Positions 18,459 through 26,258 of a DNA stretch of 64,000 bases are shown in pieces. Source of the DNA: Candidatus Flexicrinis affinis (GTDB taxonomy: Bacteria > Chloroflexota > Anaerolineae > Aggregatilineales > Phototrophicaceae); NCBI GenBank assembly GCA_016716525.1, contig JADJWE010000009.1, positions 434,001 through 498,000 on the forward strand, given 5' to 3'. Position 1 is the stretch's first letter. Each line of letters begins with the position of its first letter. Both the position numbers and the translations under genes were made by a program. The notes beneath the pieces were generated by a model. The model saw only the letters and a list, made by a program, of their open reading frames with translations, ran no database searches and was not told where the DNA came from.

Positions 18459-19643
18459 ATGAACGATCACATTCGCTATCACTACGACGACATCGAACAA
18501 GCGGCGCGGCGTTTCCGCGATCATGCACAACAAGTGGAGGACATGCTTCAACGTTCGATGCGCTGTGTGCGCATGATGGACGAGGGCGCATGGATTGGTG
18601 AAGGCGCGGACGAATACCGGTTCGAGCTTGAGAACTTACTTATTCCGGCGCTGCGCAAGCTGCACAACGCTGTCGGCGATACGGCATGGGCGCTGCTGCG
18701 CGCGATTGAAATGATCCAAGACGCCGATCAGATGATCTCGAACGGCTTCGAAAGCAATCTGGACCTGTCGACGATCCCCAGCTTTGCGCTTGGGACGGTC
18801 GGTATCGGAGGCGGTTCGGGGTTTGGCGGTTTCGGCGCGCGCTTCTTCGAACGGTTCGGTGCGTGGATGGGCGGCGCCATGGGCGCGCCCGGTACCACCG
18901 GATCAGCGCCTGAAGGCACGATCGAAATGGGTCAAGACCCGGTTACTGGAAGCCTGTCCGGGCGAATGGGGCGTGGCGGGTTCTTCAACCAAGTCGAAGA
19001 GATGCTCAACAATCCCGGCGGAGCACCGGATGGCTCCGGTGCGGGCGGCTCGTCCGGCGACAGCTTGTCCGGCATGATGGGCCGTGGCGGGTTCTTCAAC
19101 CCCGTTCAAGACATGCTCGACGGTCAAGGTGGCCTGCCGGACTCGTTCAACGGGCCGGATGGTCCGGTGCAGCGCCCGCCGTGGTTCACCGAATTTGACG
19201 GCAGCGGCGCGGGTGTTTCCGGCGCGACGGACTCCTCGATCCTCGTCGCTGGCGCGGGCGACCCGCAGCAGTTGGCGTCCGACATCGTCAAGACCTCGCA
19301 GGCCACGGGCGGTGGCGGGGTCAGCGGTGTATTCAACCCCGATCCCGATGCCGCTCTGCGCGGACCGGGCGCGCTCCCCGGCGGCCAACTGGCGCCCGGG
19401 ACTACGCTCAGCCCGGCAGCGCAGGCGATGATGGACTGGATCAAGGCGCATCCTGACGGCACGCTCGTACTGCCGCCGTTTTCTGCCGGCACTGGCGCCG
19501 AAGCGCTCGCCGCGCTCGCCAACGAGGGTTTCGACCTTTCCGGCCTCAACATCGCAACGGTCGGCTCGCCGGAGGTCAACTTCCCTGACGGCTTGCAAAT
19601 CACGTCGATCGCGAGCCTGAGCGATTTGGCGAAGCTCGCGTAG
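18459..19643 (+). CDS. Orphan WXG100-family protein with Gly-rich C-terminal extension
   Basis: The 394-residue protein starts at ATG 18459 after AGAGGAAA. Residues 1-95 form a helical hairpin with the turn motif 'EGAWIGEGADEY' (W-x-G), as in WXG100/ESAT-6 proteins secreted by type VII systems. A Gly/Pro-rich region follows with an imperfect tandem repeat: 'SLSGRMGRGGFFNQVEEML' near 168-186 and 'SLSGMMGRGGFFNPVQDML' near 208-226. The C-terminal part (about 300-394) is a small folded-looking domain ending 'IASLSDLAKLA'. The family is normally about 100 residues, so this is a fusion or toxin-like architecture. No FtsK/SpoIIIE-type EccC or other type VII gene is in the window. Confidence 0.75.
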   Translation: MNDHIRYHYDDIEQAARRFRDHAQQVEDMLQRSMRCVRMMDEGAWIGEGADEYRFELENLLIPALRKLHNAVGDTAWALLRAIEMIQDADQMISNGFESNLDLSTIPSFALGTVGIGGGSGFGGFGARFFERFGAWMGGAMGAPGTTGSAPEGTIEMGQDPVTGSLSGRMGRGGFFNQVEEMLNNPGGAPDGSGAGGSSGDSLSGMMGRGGFFNPVQDMLDGQGGLPDSFNGPDGPVQRPPWFTEFDGSGAGVSGATDSSILVAGAGDPQQLASDIVKTSQATGGGGVSGVFNPDPDAALRGPGALPGGQLAPGTTLSPAAQAMMDWIKAHPDGTLVLPPFSAGTGAEALAALANEGFDLSGLNIATVGSPEVNFPDGLQITSIASLSDLAKLA

Positions 19644-19653
19644 GCTCGGCCCT

Positions 19654-20067
19654 GTGGACGACACCAAACTGCGTGACTTGCTCGAGAACGCCCGCGTGAT
19701 CGCCGTCGTCGGCCATTCCGACAATCCGGCCCGCGACAGCTACCGTATTGGCCGTTACCTGCGCGATGTCGGCTACACCGTGTATCCGGTCAATCCGACG
19801 CTGACCGAAATCGACGGCGAACCGTGCTATTCCGACCTCGCTAGCGTGCCAGAGCCGATCGATATCGTCGACGTGTTTCGGCGTGCAGAGTATCTCCCCG
19901 ACATTGTGCGCGACTCCGTGCGTGTCGACGCCGGCGCGGTGTGGGGCCAGCTTACCGTCACCCACCCCGAGGCCGCGCAGGTCGCCGCCGACACCGGCAT
20001 CCCGCTGGTGATGGATCGCTGTATTCTTGTCGAACACCGCCGCTTAGGCATTACGAAGCGCAAGTGA
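19654..20067 (+). CDS. CoA-binding protein (YccU-like)
   Basis: The 137-residue product uses a GTG start at 19654, 10 bp after the WXG100 stop. It has the CoA-binding Rossmann pattern: 'ARVIAVVGHSDNPARDSY' (phosphate loop), 'GYTVYPVNPTLTEIDG', 'DIVDVFRR' and 'VWGQLTVTHPEAAQVAADTG', ending with the family's typical 'VMDRCILVEHRRL'. Relatives bind CoA and have no established reaction. The short spacing suggests co-transcription with the WXG100 gene. Confidence 0.88.
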   Translation: MDDTKLRDLLENARVIAVVGHSDNPARDSYRIGRYLRDVGYTVYPVNPTLTEIDGEPCYSDLASVPEPIDIVDVFRRAEYLPDIVRDSVRVDAGAVWGQLTVTHPEAAQVAADTGIPLVMDRCILVEHRRLGITKRK

Positions 20068-20068
20068 C

Positions 20069-20084
20069 GTTCCAAAGGGCTTGC
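20069..20084. repeat. Left remnant of the hairpin-tail repeat interrupted by the IS
   Basis: GTTCCAAAGGGCTTGC abuts the left IS end and is the complement of the GCCCCTTTGGAA end of the repeat tail at 9900-9914. Its other half lies beyond the right IS end at 21004. Confidence 0.65.
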
Positions 20085-21003
20085 GCTGCTCTGTTGCAAA
20101 GATGAGAGCGGCAGCTCAGACATGGAGGTTATAGGCGATGGCCTTAAGGATGGGTTCACGCCGCTGCAGCAGTGGGCGGCGCGAGCGGATGGTGTCTCCC
20201 ATTTTGCGTTTGATGACCGAGTACACTGTTTCCACCTGCCAACGCTGTCCGTAAATGCCATCCAAGCGGGCTGCCATCACCGCCTCCCGCCGCGCCACCA
20301 AGTCTGGTCGGGTTGGTGGGCGTTTCATGCGGTTGATGACGGGGATGATGTCGGAGGGCTTGGTGGCGACCCCATCGAACCCCCGATCCCCCACCAAAAA
20401 CCAACGCTCTTTCACACACCATCGCCGCGCCTGTCGCCGCAGCGGGGTCAGGTAGTGGATATCCGACGCACAGGCCCGTCCGCTGCCGGTTTTCCAGCCC
20501 AAAATCAATCGCGTTCGGCAGCCGACGGCATAGCCGCACTTGAGCCAGTCCAAGTGGCGTTTGCCGCTTCGGGCTCGGTAGTAGGCGCTAGCGTTCTCGA
20601 GCCGAAAGCTGGTGGTGTCAACCGCGACGACATCCTCCTTGACTCCCATCCCCCCGAGCAAGCGGTCGCTCATCGCCTGCCAGCGCGCCAACGGCAGCTT
20701 GCGGTAGGTGCGAAACAGCGTGCTATGGTCGGGCACCCGCACCAGGCCCAGCACCTGGCGCACCTCTCCGGCCGCCAACAACCACTCTTCGGTATCGCGA
20801 TAGCTCAAGTCCAGGTAATACGACAGCAGCACACACACCGCCAACTGCGGCAGCGTGAAGGTCTGAGGGCTCTTGGGATGGCTATACCGAGGCAGTGTCG
20901 CCTCCGCCAACTCCAACGCCATCCGGGCAAACGTGACGTAGCGACTTTCACGGGATCTACTCATCCCTCCAGTCTACCCCTTTTCTCTTTGCAACAGAGC
21001 AGC
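20085..21003. mobile_element. Complete IS5/IS4-type insertion sequence, about 919 bp
   Basis: Perfect 18-bp terminal inverted repeats GCTGCTCTGTTGCAAAGA lie at 20085-20102 and, as the complement, at 20986-21003. They enclose a single intact DDE transposase gene on the minus strand. The element interrupts a copy of an intergenic hairpin repeat: GTTCCAAAGGGCTT lies left of it and TTTCGCCCTCTGGACTCCC right of it, which together match the unbroken tail at 9883-9914. A target duplication cannot be assigned with certainty because both ends share GC/CTT bases. Confidence 0.92.
20116..20964 (-). CDS. IS5-family-like DDE transposase
   Basis: The 282-residue protein has an N-terminal helical DNA-binding part ('FTLPQLAVCVLLSYYLDLS'). 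The catalytic core follows, with the first Asp in 'DVVAVDTTSF', the second in 'FLVGDRGFDG' and the Glu in 'YGQRWQVETVYSVIKRK'. The last fits exactly the Y-(2)-R-(3)-E-(6)-K signature of IS4/IS5 transposases. It is full length and undamaged, and starts 22 bp inside the right inverted repeat, so the element is likely functional. Confidence 0.94.
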   Translation of the reverse strand: MSRSRESRYVTFARMALELAEATLPRYSHPKSPQTFTLPQLAVCVLLSYYLDLSYRDTEEWLLAAGEVRQVLGLVRVPDHSTLFRTYRKLPLARWQAMSDRLLGGMGVKEDVVAVDTTSFRLENASAYYRARSGKRHLDWLKCGYAVGCRTRLILGWKTGSGRACASDIHYLTPLRRQARRWCVKERWFLVGDRGFDGVATKPSDIIPVINRMKRPPTRPDLVARREAVMAARLDGIYGQRWQVETVYSVIKRKMGDTIRSRRPLLQRREPILKAIAYNLHV

Positions 21004-21060
21004 TTTCGCCCTCTGGACTCCCTTGTCTGCGGATTGTTGCCGCCCGCGGCAACAATCCGC
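21004..21060. repeat. Hairpin plus conserved tail, copy 2
   Basis: Reading on the minus strand, a perfect 15-bp-arm hairpin (21029-21060, GCGGATTGTTGCCGC arms, 2-nt loop) is followed by CAGACAAGGGAGTCCAGAGG and GCGAAA up to the IS. Copy 1 at 9845-9914 has the same tail but a different stem sequence, also perfectly paired. Stem change with pairing preserved indicates selection on structure. Confidence 0.75.
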
Positions 21061-21127
21061 AAGCAACGAGTTGCAGAGACCAAGATCCCTGCCCAACGAT
21101 TGAGAGTCACCACTCGGCACGTCTAAC

Positions 21128-21715
21128 CTAATTGGAATACGCGTCGATAAGGCGCGAGGGCATACGCCACTGCGGCTCGTCGTTTTCGGGCAGCACCCAC
21201 GAATAGCCCGGCCCGGGCGCGTCGGGCAAGGCCAGCTTGATCTCAAGGTGGACATGGGGGGCCGGGCGCACGTCGGCGATCACGCCGAGAACGTCACCTT
21301 GTTCGACGCACGTGCCGATCAACGGAAACGGCACCGCGTCCGTGGCGCTGATGTGCCCGTACTGACTGAGGATCTGCACGCCGTCCGGCAGCGTGTGGCG
21401 GACGATCACGACGCCCGCATCACGGCCCCAACCGAGCGTATAGCTGTATGTCACCACACCGCGGCCGATGGCCCGCACAGGTTCGGCCAACGACTCGCCG
21501 CCGGGAATCGCGTAGTCCTCACCGGTGTGATAGCGCCCTTGATGGCGCGGGCTGGGCACACTGAACCCTTGCACGAGCTGGTAGCGCTCCATGTCGACCG
21601 GGTAGGCGAGCGTCTCCGCGACGCCGCAATCGACGTTCTGCCACTCCACGACGGGAATGATTCCGAGCGTTGTAAGGATGAGTGCCGCCAGGATGACGAC
21701 TGCCGTCATGCGCAT
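21128..21715 (-). CDS. M23-family zinc metallopeptidase (LytM-like)
   Basis: The 195-residue protein has an N-terminal hydrophobic anchor or signal (about 5-24). A LytM/M23 catalytic domain follows with the zinc ligands in 'GRYHTGEDYAIP' (HxxxD) and 'APHVHLEIK' (HxH), plus 'ILSQYGHIS' between them. Such enzymes cleave peptide cross-links in peptidoglycan. It lies 23 bp downstream of purF on the same strand and may be transcribed with the purine operon, although the functions are unrelated. Confidence 0.9.
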   Translation of the reverse strand: MRMTAVVILAALILTTLGIIPVVEWQNVDCGVAETLAYPVDMERYQLVQGFSVPSPRHQGRYHTGEDYAIPGGESLAEPVRAIGRGVVTYSYTLGWGRDAGVVIVRHTLPDGVQILSQYGHISATDAVPFPLIGTCVEQGDVLGVIADVRPAPHVHLEIKLALPDAPGPGYSWVLPENDEPQWRMPSRLIDAYSN

Positions 21716-21738
21716 CGTCCGTTCGTCCTGTAATGCAT

Positions 21739-23265
21739 CTACCGCTCGGCCCAGATGCCTTGGCCGTAGACGGTCTGCGGTGTACGGTCTTCATCGAACA
21801 GCCACGCGGGAATAGTGATCGGGTAGCGCCCGCTGAAACACGCCGTGCAGTGACCGCTAGGCTGTTCCGCACCTTCGTTGATGGCGTCCAGCATGCCTTC
21901 CAGCGACAGGTAGCCGAGGCTGTCCGCGCCGATTTCCTCGCAGATGCGCTGTTCGTCAAAACGATGCGCGATGAGCTGGCTCTTGGTCGCCATGTCGACG
22001 CCCATGAAGCACGGATGGCGCACCGCCGGCGAGGACACGCGCACGTGCACCTCGGCCGCGCCGCCATCGCGGATCAGCGCGACCAACGGCCCGGAGGTCG
22101 TGCCACGCACGATCGAGTCGTCGACCAGCACCACGCGCTTGCCGGCGAGGTTGTCCACCAGCGGCGTGTACTTCAGACGGACGGTATCGCGCCGAAGCTG
22201 CTGATCGGGCTGGATGAACGTCCGGCCGATGTACCGATTTTTGGTCAGGCCCTCGGTGTAGGGCAGGCCGATCTGCGCCGCATAGCCGATGGCCGCCGGT
22301 ACCGCGCTGTCCGGCACGCCGATCACAATGTCGGCGTCGGCAGGCTGTTCGATGGCGAGCTGGCGGCCCAAGCGCTGGCGCACGCCGTGGATGATCTGGC
22401 CCTCCATCCGCGAATCCGGGCGGGCGAAATACACGTACTCGAAGCTGCACAGCGCGCGCTGCTGCGGGGCGCGTCCCGCTACCGATGTGATGCCGGACGC
22501 GTCCAGCTTGACGATCTCGCCGGGCCCGACCTCGCGCAAGAATGTTGCGCCGATGGTATGCAGCGCCGCCGTTTCGCTGGCGAGGACGTAGCCGCCGTCG
22601 GGCAGTTCGCCGATGCACAGCGGGCGCAGGCCGTGTGGATCGCGCACGCCGTACACCGCGTCGCGGGTGAGAATGGTCAGGGAGTAGGCGCCGTCGGCCA
22701 ATTGCATGAAGGCGCGGATACGCTGCTGCCACAGGTCGAGCTGCTCGCTTGACACGTCGGGTTCCACGCCCGTCCATACTTCGGGTGGCGCGGCCAGCAT
22801 GAGCGTGACGACTTCGCTGTCGGTGGTGCTGTTCAGGCCGGCGCCGCGATGCAGCAGCTGTTCGCGCAGCGAAGCGGTATTGGTCAGGTTGCCGTTGTGC
22901 GCCACACCCAGCGGCCCGTAGGCCGATTCGATCAGATACGGCGATGCGTTGCGCACATGCGACGATCCGGTCGTGCTGTAACGGTTGTGGGCAATCGCGA
23001 GATGGCCGTGCAGCGGGCGCAGGTTGTCCTCGTTGAAGACCTGATTGACCAGACCCATGCCTTTGTGCGAATAGGCGGTGATCCCATCGCTGGTGGCAAT
23101 GCCGGCCGACTCCTGACCGCGGTGTTGGAGTGCGTACAGCGCGAAGAAGGCGAGGCGCGCGGCTTCGCGATCCGGCACGTAGGCACCGAAGATGCCGCAC
23201 TCCTCGTTCGGATGATCGTCAAACGGCGTCGTGTCGGCGAGACTCATCGGAAGCGGTTCAGTCAT
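21739..23265 (-). CDS. purF: Amidophosphoribosyltransferase
   Basis: The 508-residue protein catalyses the first committed step of purine synthesis. The N-terminal nucleophile Cys lies in 'HPNEECGIFGAY' after a propeptide of about 22 residues. The glutaminase part has 'YALQHRGQESAGI' and 'AHNRYSTTG', and the PRPP-binding loop is 'VVLVDDSIVRGTTSGPLV' (about residues 372-389). Four Cys after the PRPP loop are compatible with the Fe-S type of the enzyme. It lies last in the purine gene order purLQ-purB-purC-purF, 120 bp after purC. Confidence 0.97.
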   Translation of the reverse strand: MTEPLPMSLADTTPFDDHPNEECGIFGAYVPDREAARLAFFALYALQHRGQESAGIATSDGITAYSHKGMGLVNQVFNEDNLRPLHGHLAIAHNRYSTTGSSHVRNASPYLIESAYGPLGVAHNGNLTNTASLREQLLHRGAGLNSTTDSEVVTLMLAAPPEVWTGVEPDVSSEQLDLWQQRIRAFMQLADGAYSLTILTRDAVYGVRDPHGLRPLCIGELPDGGYVLASETAALHTIGATFLREVGPGEIVKLDASGITSVAGRAPQQRALCSFEYVYFARPDSRMEGQIIHGVRQRLGRQLAIEQPADADIVIGVPDSAVPAAIGYAAQIGLPYTEGLTKNRYIGRTFIQPDQQLRRDTVRLKYTPLVDNLAGKRVVLVDDSIVRGTTSGPLVALIRDGGAAEVHVRVSSPAVRHPCFMGVDMATKSQLIAHRFDEQRICEEIGADSLGYLSLEGMLDAINEGAEQPSGHCTACFSGRYPITIPAWLFDEDRTPQTVYGQGIWAER

Positions 23266-23345
23266 GCGGTTCGAATGCCTTTAGGGTCAAGCCGGACGGG
23301 TGGATTGGATGGGGCGAATGGTTCGGCATGTGTCGAGGTGCACCC

Positions 23346-23351
23346 ATTGTA
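23346..23351 (-). promoter_or_regulatory. Candidate -10 element (TACAAT) upstream of purF
   Basis: The 120-bp purC-purF gap contains GATACAATGG on the minus strand, about 80 bp before the purF start. No strong -35 is seen. It could give purF an internal promoter. Confidence 0.3.
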
Positions 23352-23385
23352 TCATGCGCGGTCCGATTGTTCGCACCCACAGCAA

Positions 23386-24345
23386 TCACCGCGGCGGGTT
23401 AAGCCATCGCGTTAGCGCGGCCGAAATCCGCGGGCCTGCCGGAGTTGGCGCGGGTTGGAACGCCGACGCGGTGAGGCGTTCGTAGGCATCGATGTAACGC
23501 GCGGCGACTTGCGCGACGAATTCAGGCGGCATGGGCGGCGGTGTGCCATCGCCGCGGTAGCCTTGCGCCGCGAACCATTTGCGCAGGAACTCCTTGTCGA
23601 GGTTGTCCGGTTCCTGCCCCGGTGCCACCGACTCGGCCGTCCAATAGCGCGAGGAGTCCGGAGTGTGAATCTCGTCGATCACGGTGAGGTGGCCGTCGAT
23701 CAGGCCGAACTCGTACTTGGTGTCGACGAGGATCAAGCCGCCGCGCCGCGCGACCTGTTGGCCACGCTCGAACAGCGCGAGCGCCGCGTGTTCGACCTGA
23801 TGCCACAACTCCGGCGAAAGAATGCCCTCCACGATGTCGGTGCGGGTCAGCGGACGATCATGCCCGCCGTCGGCGGCTTTGGTCGTCGGCGTGATTACCG
23901 GGGACGGGAGCGGATCGTTCTTCTGCATGCCTTCGGGGAGCTCGAGGCCGTAGGGCTGGCGCTCGCCGGCTTGATACAGCGTCCACAAGCTGGTCGACGT
24001 CACGCCGGTGAGATATCCGCGCACGACGACTTCGACCGGCAGCGCCTGCGCTTCGCGGGCGATGGTCACGTTCGGATCGGGCGAGGCGACCACATGATTG
24101 GGGACGATGTCGCGGGTCTGGTCGAACCACCATAGGCTGAGTTGATTGAGGACCTGACCCTTGTACGGGATCAGGCCCAACACGCGGTCGAATGCGCTAA
24201 TCCGGTCGGTGGTGATGAGTGCGCGAACGTCGCCGTGGGTATAGACGTCGCGCACCTTGCCGCGGATGCGTTCACCCCATCCGGGGACGTCCACGCCGTC
24301 CAGCGCATCCGCTATCGCGTCGATCAGTTCATTATGTGTGTGCAT
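23386..24345 (-). CDS. purC: Phosphoribosylaminoimidazole-succinocarboxamide synthase
   Basis: The 319-residue SAICAR synthetase starts at ATG 24345 behind AAAGG. It shows 'GKVRDVYTHGDVRALITTD' with 'RISAFDRVLG', the conserved 'PNHVVASP', 'VVVRGYLTG' and the ATP/substrate segment 'LILVDTKYEFGL'. The C-terminus with 'LDKEFLRKW' is typical of the longer form. It joins aspartate to CAIR using ATP. The GxxExxY cassette ends about 30 bp upstream, so the purB-purC spacing has been enlarged by that insertion. Confidence 0.97.
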   Translation of the reverse strand: MHTHNELIDAIADALDGVDVPGWGERIRGKVRDVYTHGDVRALITTDRISAFDRVLGLIPYKGQVLNQLSLWWFDQTRDIVPNHVVASPDPNVTIAREAQALPVEVVVRGYLTGVTSTSLWTLYQAGERQPYGLELPEGMQKNDPLPSPVITPTTKAADGGHDRPLTRTDIVEGILSPELWHQVEHAALALFERGQQVARRGGLILVDTKYEFGLIDGHLTVIDEIHTPDSSRYWTAESVAPGQEPDNLDKEFLRKWFAAQGYRGDGTPPPMPPEFVAQVAARYIDAYERLTASAFQPAPTPAGPRISAALTRWLNPPR

Positions 24346-24375
24346 ATTGGCCTTTCAGAATGTTGGAACTGATTC

Positions 24376-24853
24376 TGAACCACAGAGATCACAGAGGACA
24401 CAGAGAAACGCAGAGTGGATTAATCAAGAATGACACGGCGGATTCCGGTCTTCAGGATCTTCACGTTGAAGTTGATGAGTAATCCGAGGTTCAATCGTGT
24501 GGCACGCAAGTACGAAATGACTTGCGCGGTGTGAACCGGATGAAACTCGTCAACGGCTTTGAGTTCCACGACAAGTCTGTCATCGATCAGGAAGTCGAGA
24601 CGTGCTTCTCCGATTGTCGCACCTTTGTAATTCAGGCTGATGATGTGCTGGCGTGAATAGGGTATCGCTCGTTGTGCGAGTTCGACTCCCAACGCCTCTT
24701 CATAGACGGACTCCAAGTAACCCGGCCCGAGAACTCGGTGAACCTCAATTGCGGCACCGATTACGCGTTGGCTAAGCCCGTTGATTCCGTCGATCATTCT
24801 CTGTCGCAATGCACTTCATGAGTCTCTGTGCTCTCTGTGTTCTCTGTGGTTCA
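24376..24853. mobile_element. 478-bp cassette: GxxExxY gene between inverted CCACAGAG-type repeats
   Basis: The left end TGAACCACAGAGATCACAGA at 24376 continues with GGACACAGAGAAAC. The right end, read on the minus strand from 24853, is TGAACCACAGAGAACACAGA then GAGCACAGAGACTC, which matches at about 29 of 34 positions. Between them lies one small gene and nothing else. The element begins 4 bp after the purB stop and ends about 30 bp before the purC start, so it sits cleanly in an operon junction. Mobility is inferred from structure. Confidence 0.75.
24420..24809 (-). CDS. GxxExxY protein, PD-(D/E)XK nuclease-like
   Basis: The 129-residue product contains the name motif in 'GPGYLESVYEEAL' (G-x-x-E-x-x-Y, about residues 28-40). 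It also has a nuclease-like core 'EARLDFLIDDRLVVELKAV' with D...ExK, as in the PD-(D/E)XK superfamily. The longest start is TTG 24809; ATG 24797 (Met5 of this frame) is equally possible. Proteins of this family are small and of unknown function. It fills almost the whole space between two inverted repeats, which suggests that gene and repeats travel together. Confidence 0.85.
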   Translation of the reverse strand: MRQRMIDGINGLSQRVIGAAIEVHRVLGPGYLESVYEEALGVELAQRAIPYSRQHIISLNYKGATIGEARLDFLIDDRLVVELKAVDEFHPVHTAQVISYLRATRLNLGLLINFNVKILKTGIRRVILD

Positions 24854-24857
24854 TTTC

Positions 24858-26258
24858 CTACGTCAGTGCATCGCGGATTGACGCGGCGAGCTGGCGGGCA
24901 CGGGCGGGTGCGTCACCGATGTGACCGGACGCGTCGAGCAGGTCTCGCACCGCGGCTGGATCGACGTGGCGCGTGATTCGCTCGTCCGACGCCAGCAGAT
25001 CGGGCAGGGGATTGGGTTGACCGGCGCGCAAGGCATCCCATGCGGCAAGGCTGTGCTCGCGGATCACTTCATGCAGTTCCTGCCGGTCGCCGCCGCGGCG
25101 GGCCGCTTCCATCAACACGCGCTCGGTCGCCGCAAACGTACCGTAAACCCGCAAGTTGCGCGCGACGGCGTTGCTGTCGATGCGCAGATTGGAGACGATC
25201 TTGTTCAGCCGGCGCAGAATCTCGTCGGTGACGAGGAACGCCTCGGGCAGCACGGAGCGCCGGTTGCCGCTGTCGTCCAACGTGCGCTCCAGCAGATGAT
25301 GTGCGGCGTTATCCCATGCCACGCGGGGCAGGGCCGCGACGAGGCGCGCCAGGCTGTCGACGTTCTCGGCGTTGATCGGGTTGCGCTTGAACGGCATCGC
25401 TGACGATCCGACCTGCTTGGCCCCGAACGGCTCGGCCCACTCTCCGAAGGGTGGCGACTGCAGCAGACGGACGTCGAACGCCAGTCGATAGCCGGTCATG
25501 GCAACCGAGGCCAACGCGTTGACGATCGCCCAGTCCTGTCGGCGCGGATAGGTCTGATGGGTTATGGTGAACGCGTCGAGTCCGAGCGACTGCATGATCC
25601 GCGCTTCGAGATCGGAGGGGGTTACGCCGGTGCCATGAAGCAGTTCGGCATAGCTCGCGCCAGTCCCGACCGCGCCCTTGAACCCTTTGCCGCGAATCCC
25701 GGCGCGGATTTGGACGAGATCGGTGTAGTCGGCCAACAGGTCTTGCGCGTAGTTGGCAAGCCGGTAGCCGACGGTGGTCGGCTCGGCGGGCTGGAGATGG
25801 GTAAAGGCCATGCACACGCGGTCGGCTTCGGCGTCGATCTTGTCGGCGAGGACGCGCAGCAGGTCGCGGACAGACGCGACGATTAGGTCGAGCGCGTCGC
25901 GCAGGCGCAGCGCGTCGGCGTTGTCCTCGATGTCCATGCTCGTCGCGCCGAGGTGGATGATCCCGCCGCCCACTGCGCACTGTTCGGCATAGGTGCGCAC
26001 TTCGGCCATCAGGTCGTGATGAATCTCGGCCTCGATCTCCAGCGCGCGGGCGATGTCGATGTCACCGGCATGGGCGCGCAGGTCGGCGACCTGTTCGGTA
26101 CGGACGAGACCGGCGTGCTGCTGCGCCTCCGCCAAAGCGACCCAAATCCGCCGCCACAACCTGCGCTGATTCTCCAGCGACCAGACGCGGCGCATCGGCT
26201 CCGACCCGTAGCGCCATGTGTACGGGCTGATGTATGTGCTGTGGTTGAAGTCGGTCAT
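24858..26258 (-). CDS. purB: Adenylosuccinate lyase
   Basis: The 466-residue protein starts at ATG 26258, whose ATGA overlaps the purL-purQ stop by 4 bp, implying translational coupling; longer frames run back into purQ. It has the fumarase/ASL signature 'GSSAMPFKRNPINAENV' (about residues 283-299), the substrate segment 'IIHLGATSMDIEDNAD', and 'AFTHLQPAEPTTVGYR' with the catalytic His. It cleaves SAICAR and adenylosuccinate to release fumarate. Confidence 0.97.
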   Translation of the reverse strand: MTDFNHSTYISPYTWRYGSEPMRRVWSLENQRRLWRRIWVALAEAQQHAGLVRTEQVADLRAHAGDIDIARALEIEAEIHHDLMAEVRTYAEQCAVGGGIIHLGATSMDIEDNADALRLRDALDLIVASVRDLLRVLADKIDAEADRVCMAFTHLQPAEPTTVGYRLANYAQDLLADYTDLVQIRAGIRGKGFKGAVGTGASYAELLHGTGVTPSDLEARIMQSLGLDAFTITHQTYPRRQDWAIVNALASVAMTGYRLAFDVRLLQSPPFGEWAEPFGAKQVGSSAMPFKRNPINAENVDSLARLVAALPRVAWDNAAHHLLERTLDDSGNRRSVLPEAFLVTDEILRRLNKIVSNLRIDSNAVARNLRVYGTFAATERVLMEAARRGGDRQELHEVIREHSLAAWDALRAGQPNPLPDLLASDERITRHVDPAAVRDLLDASGHIGDAPARARQLAASIRDALT

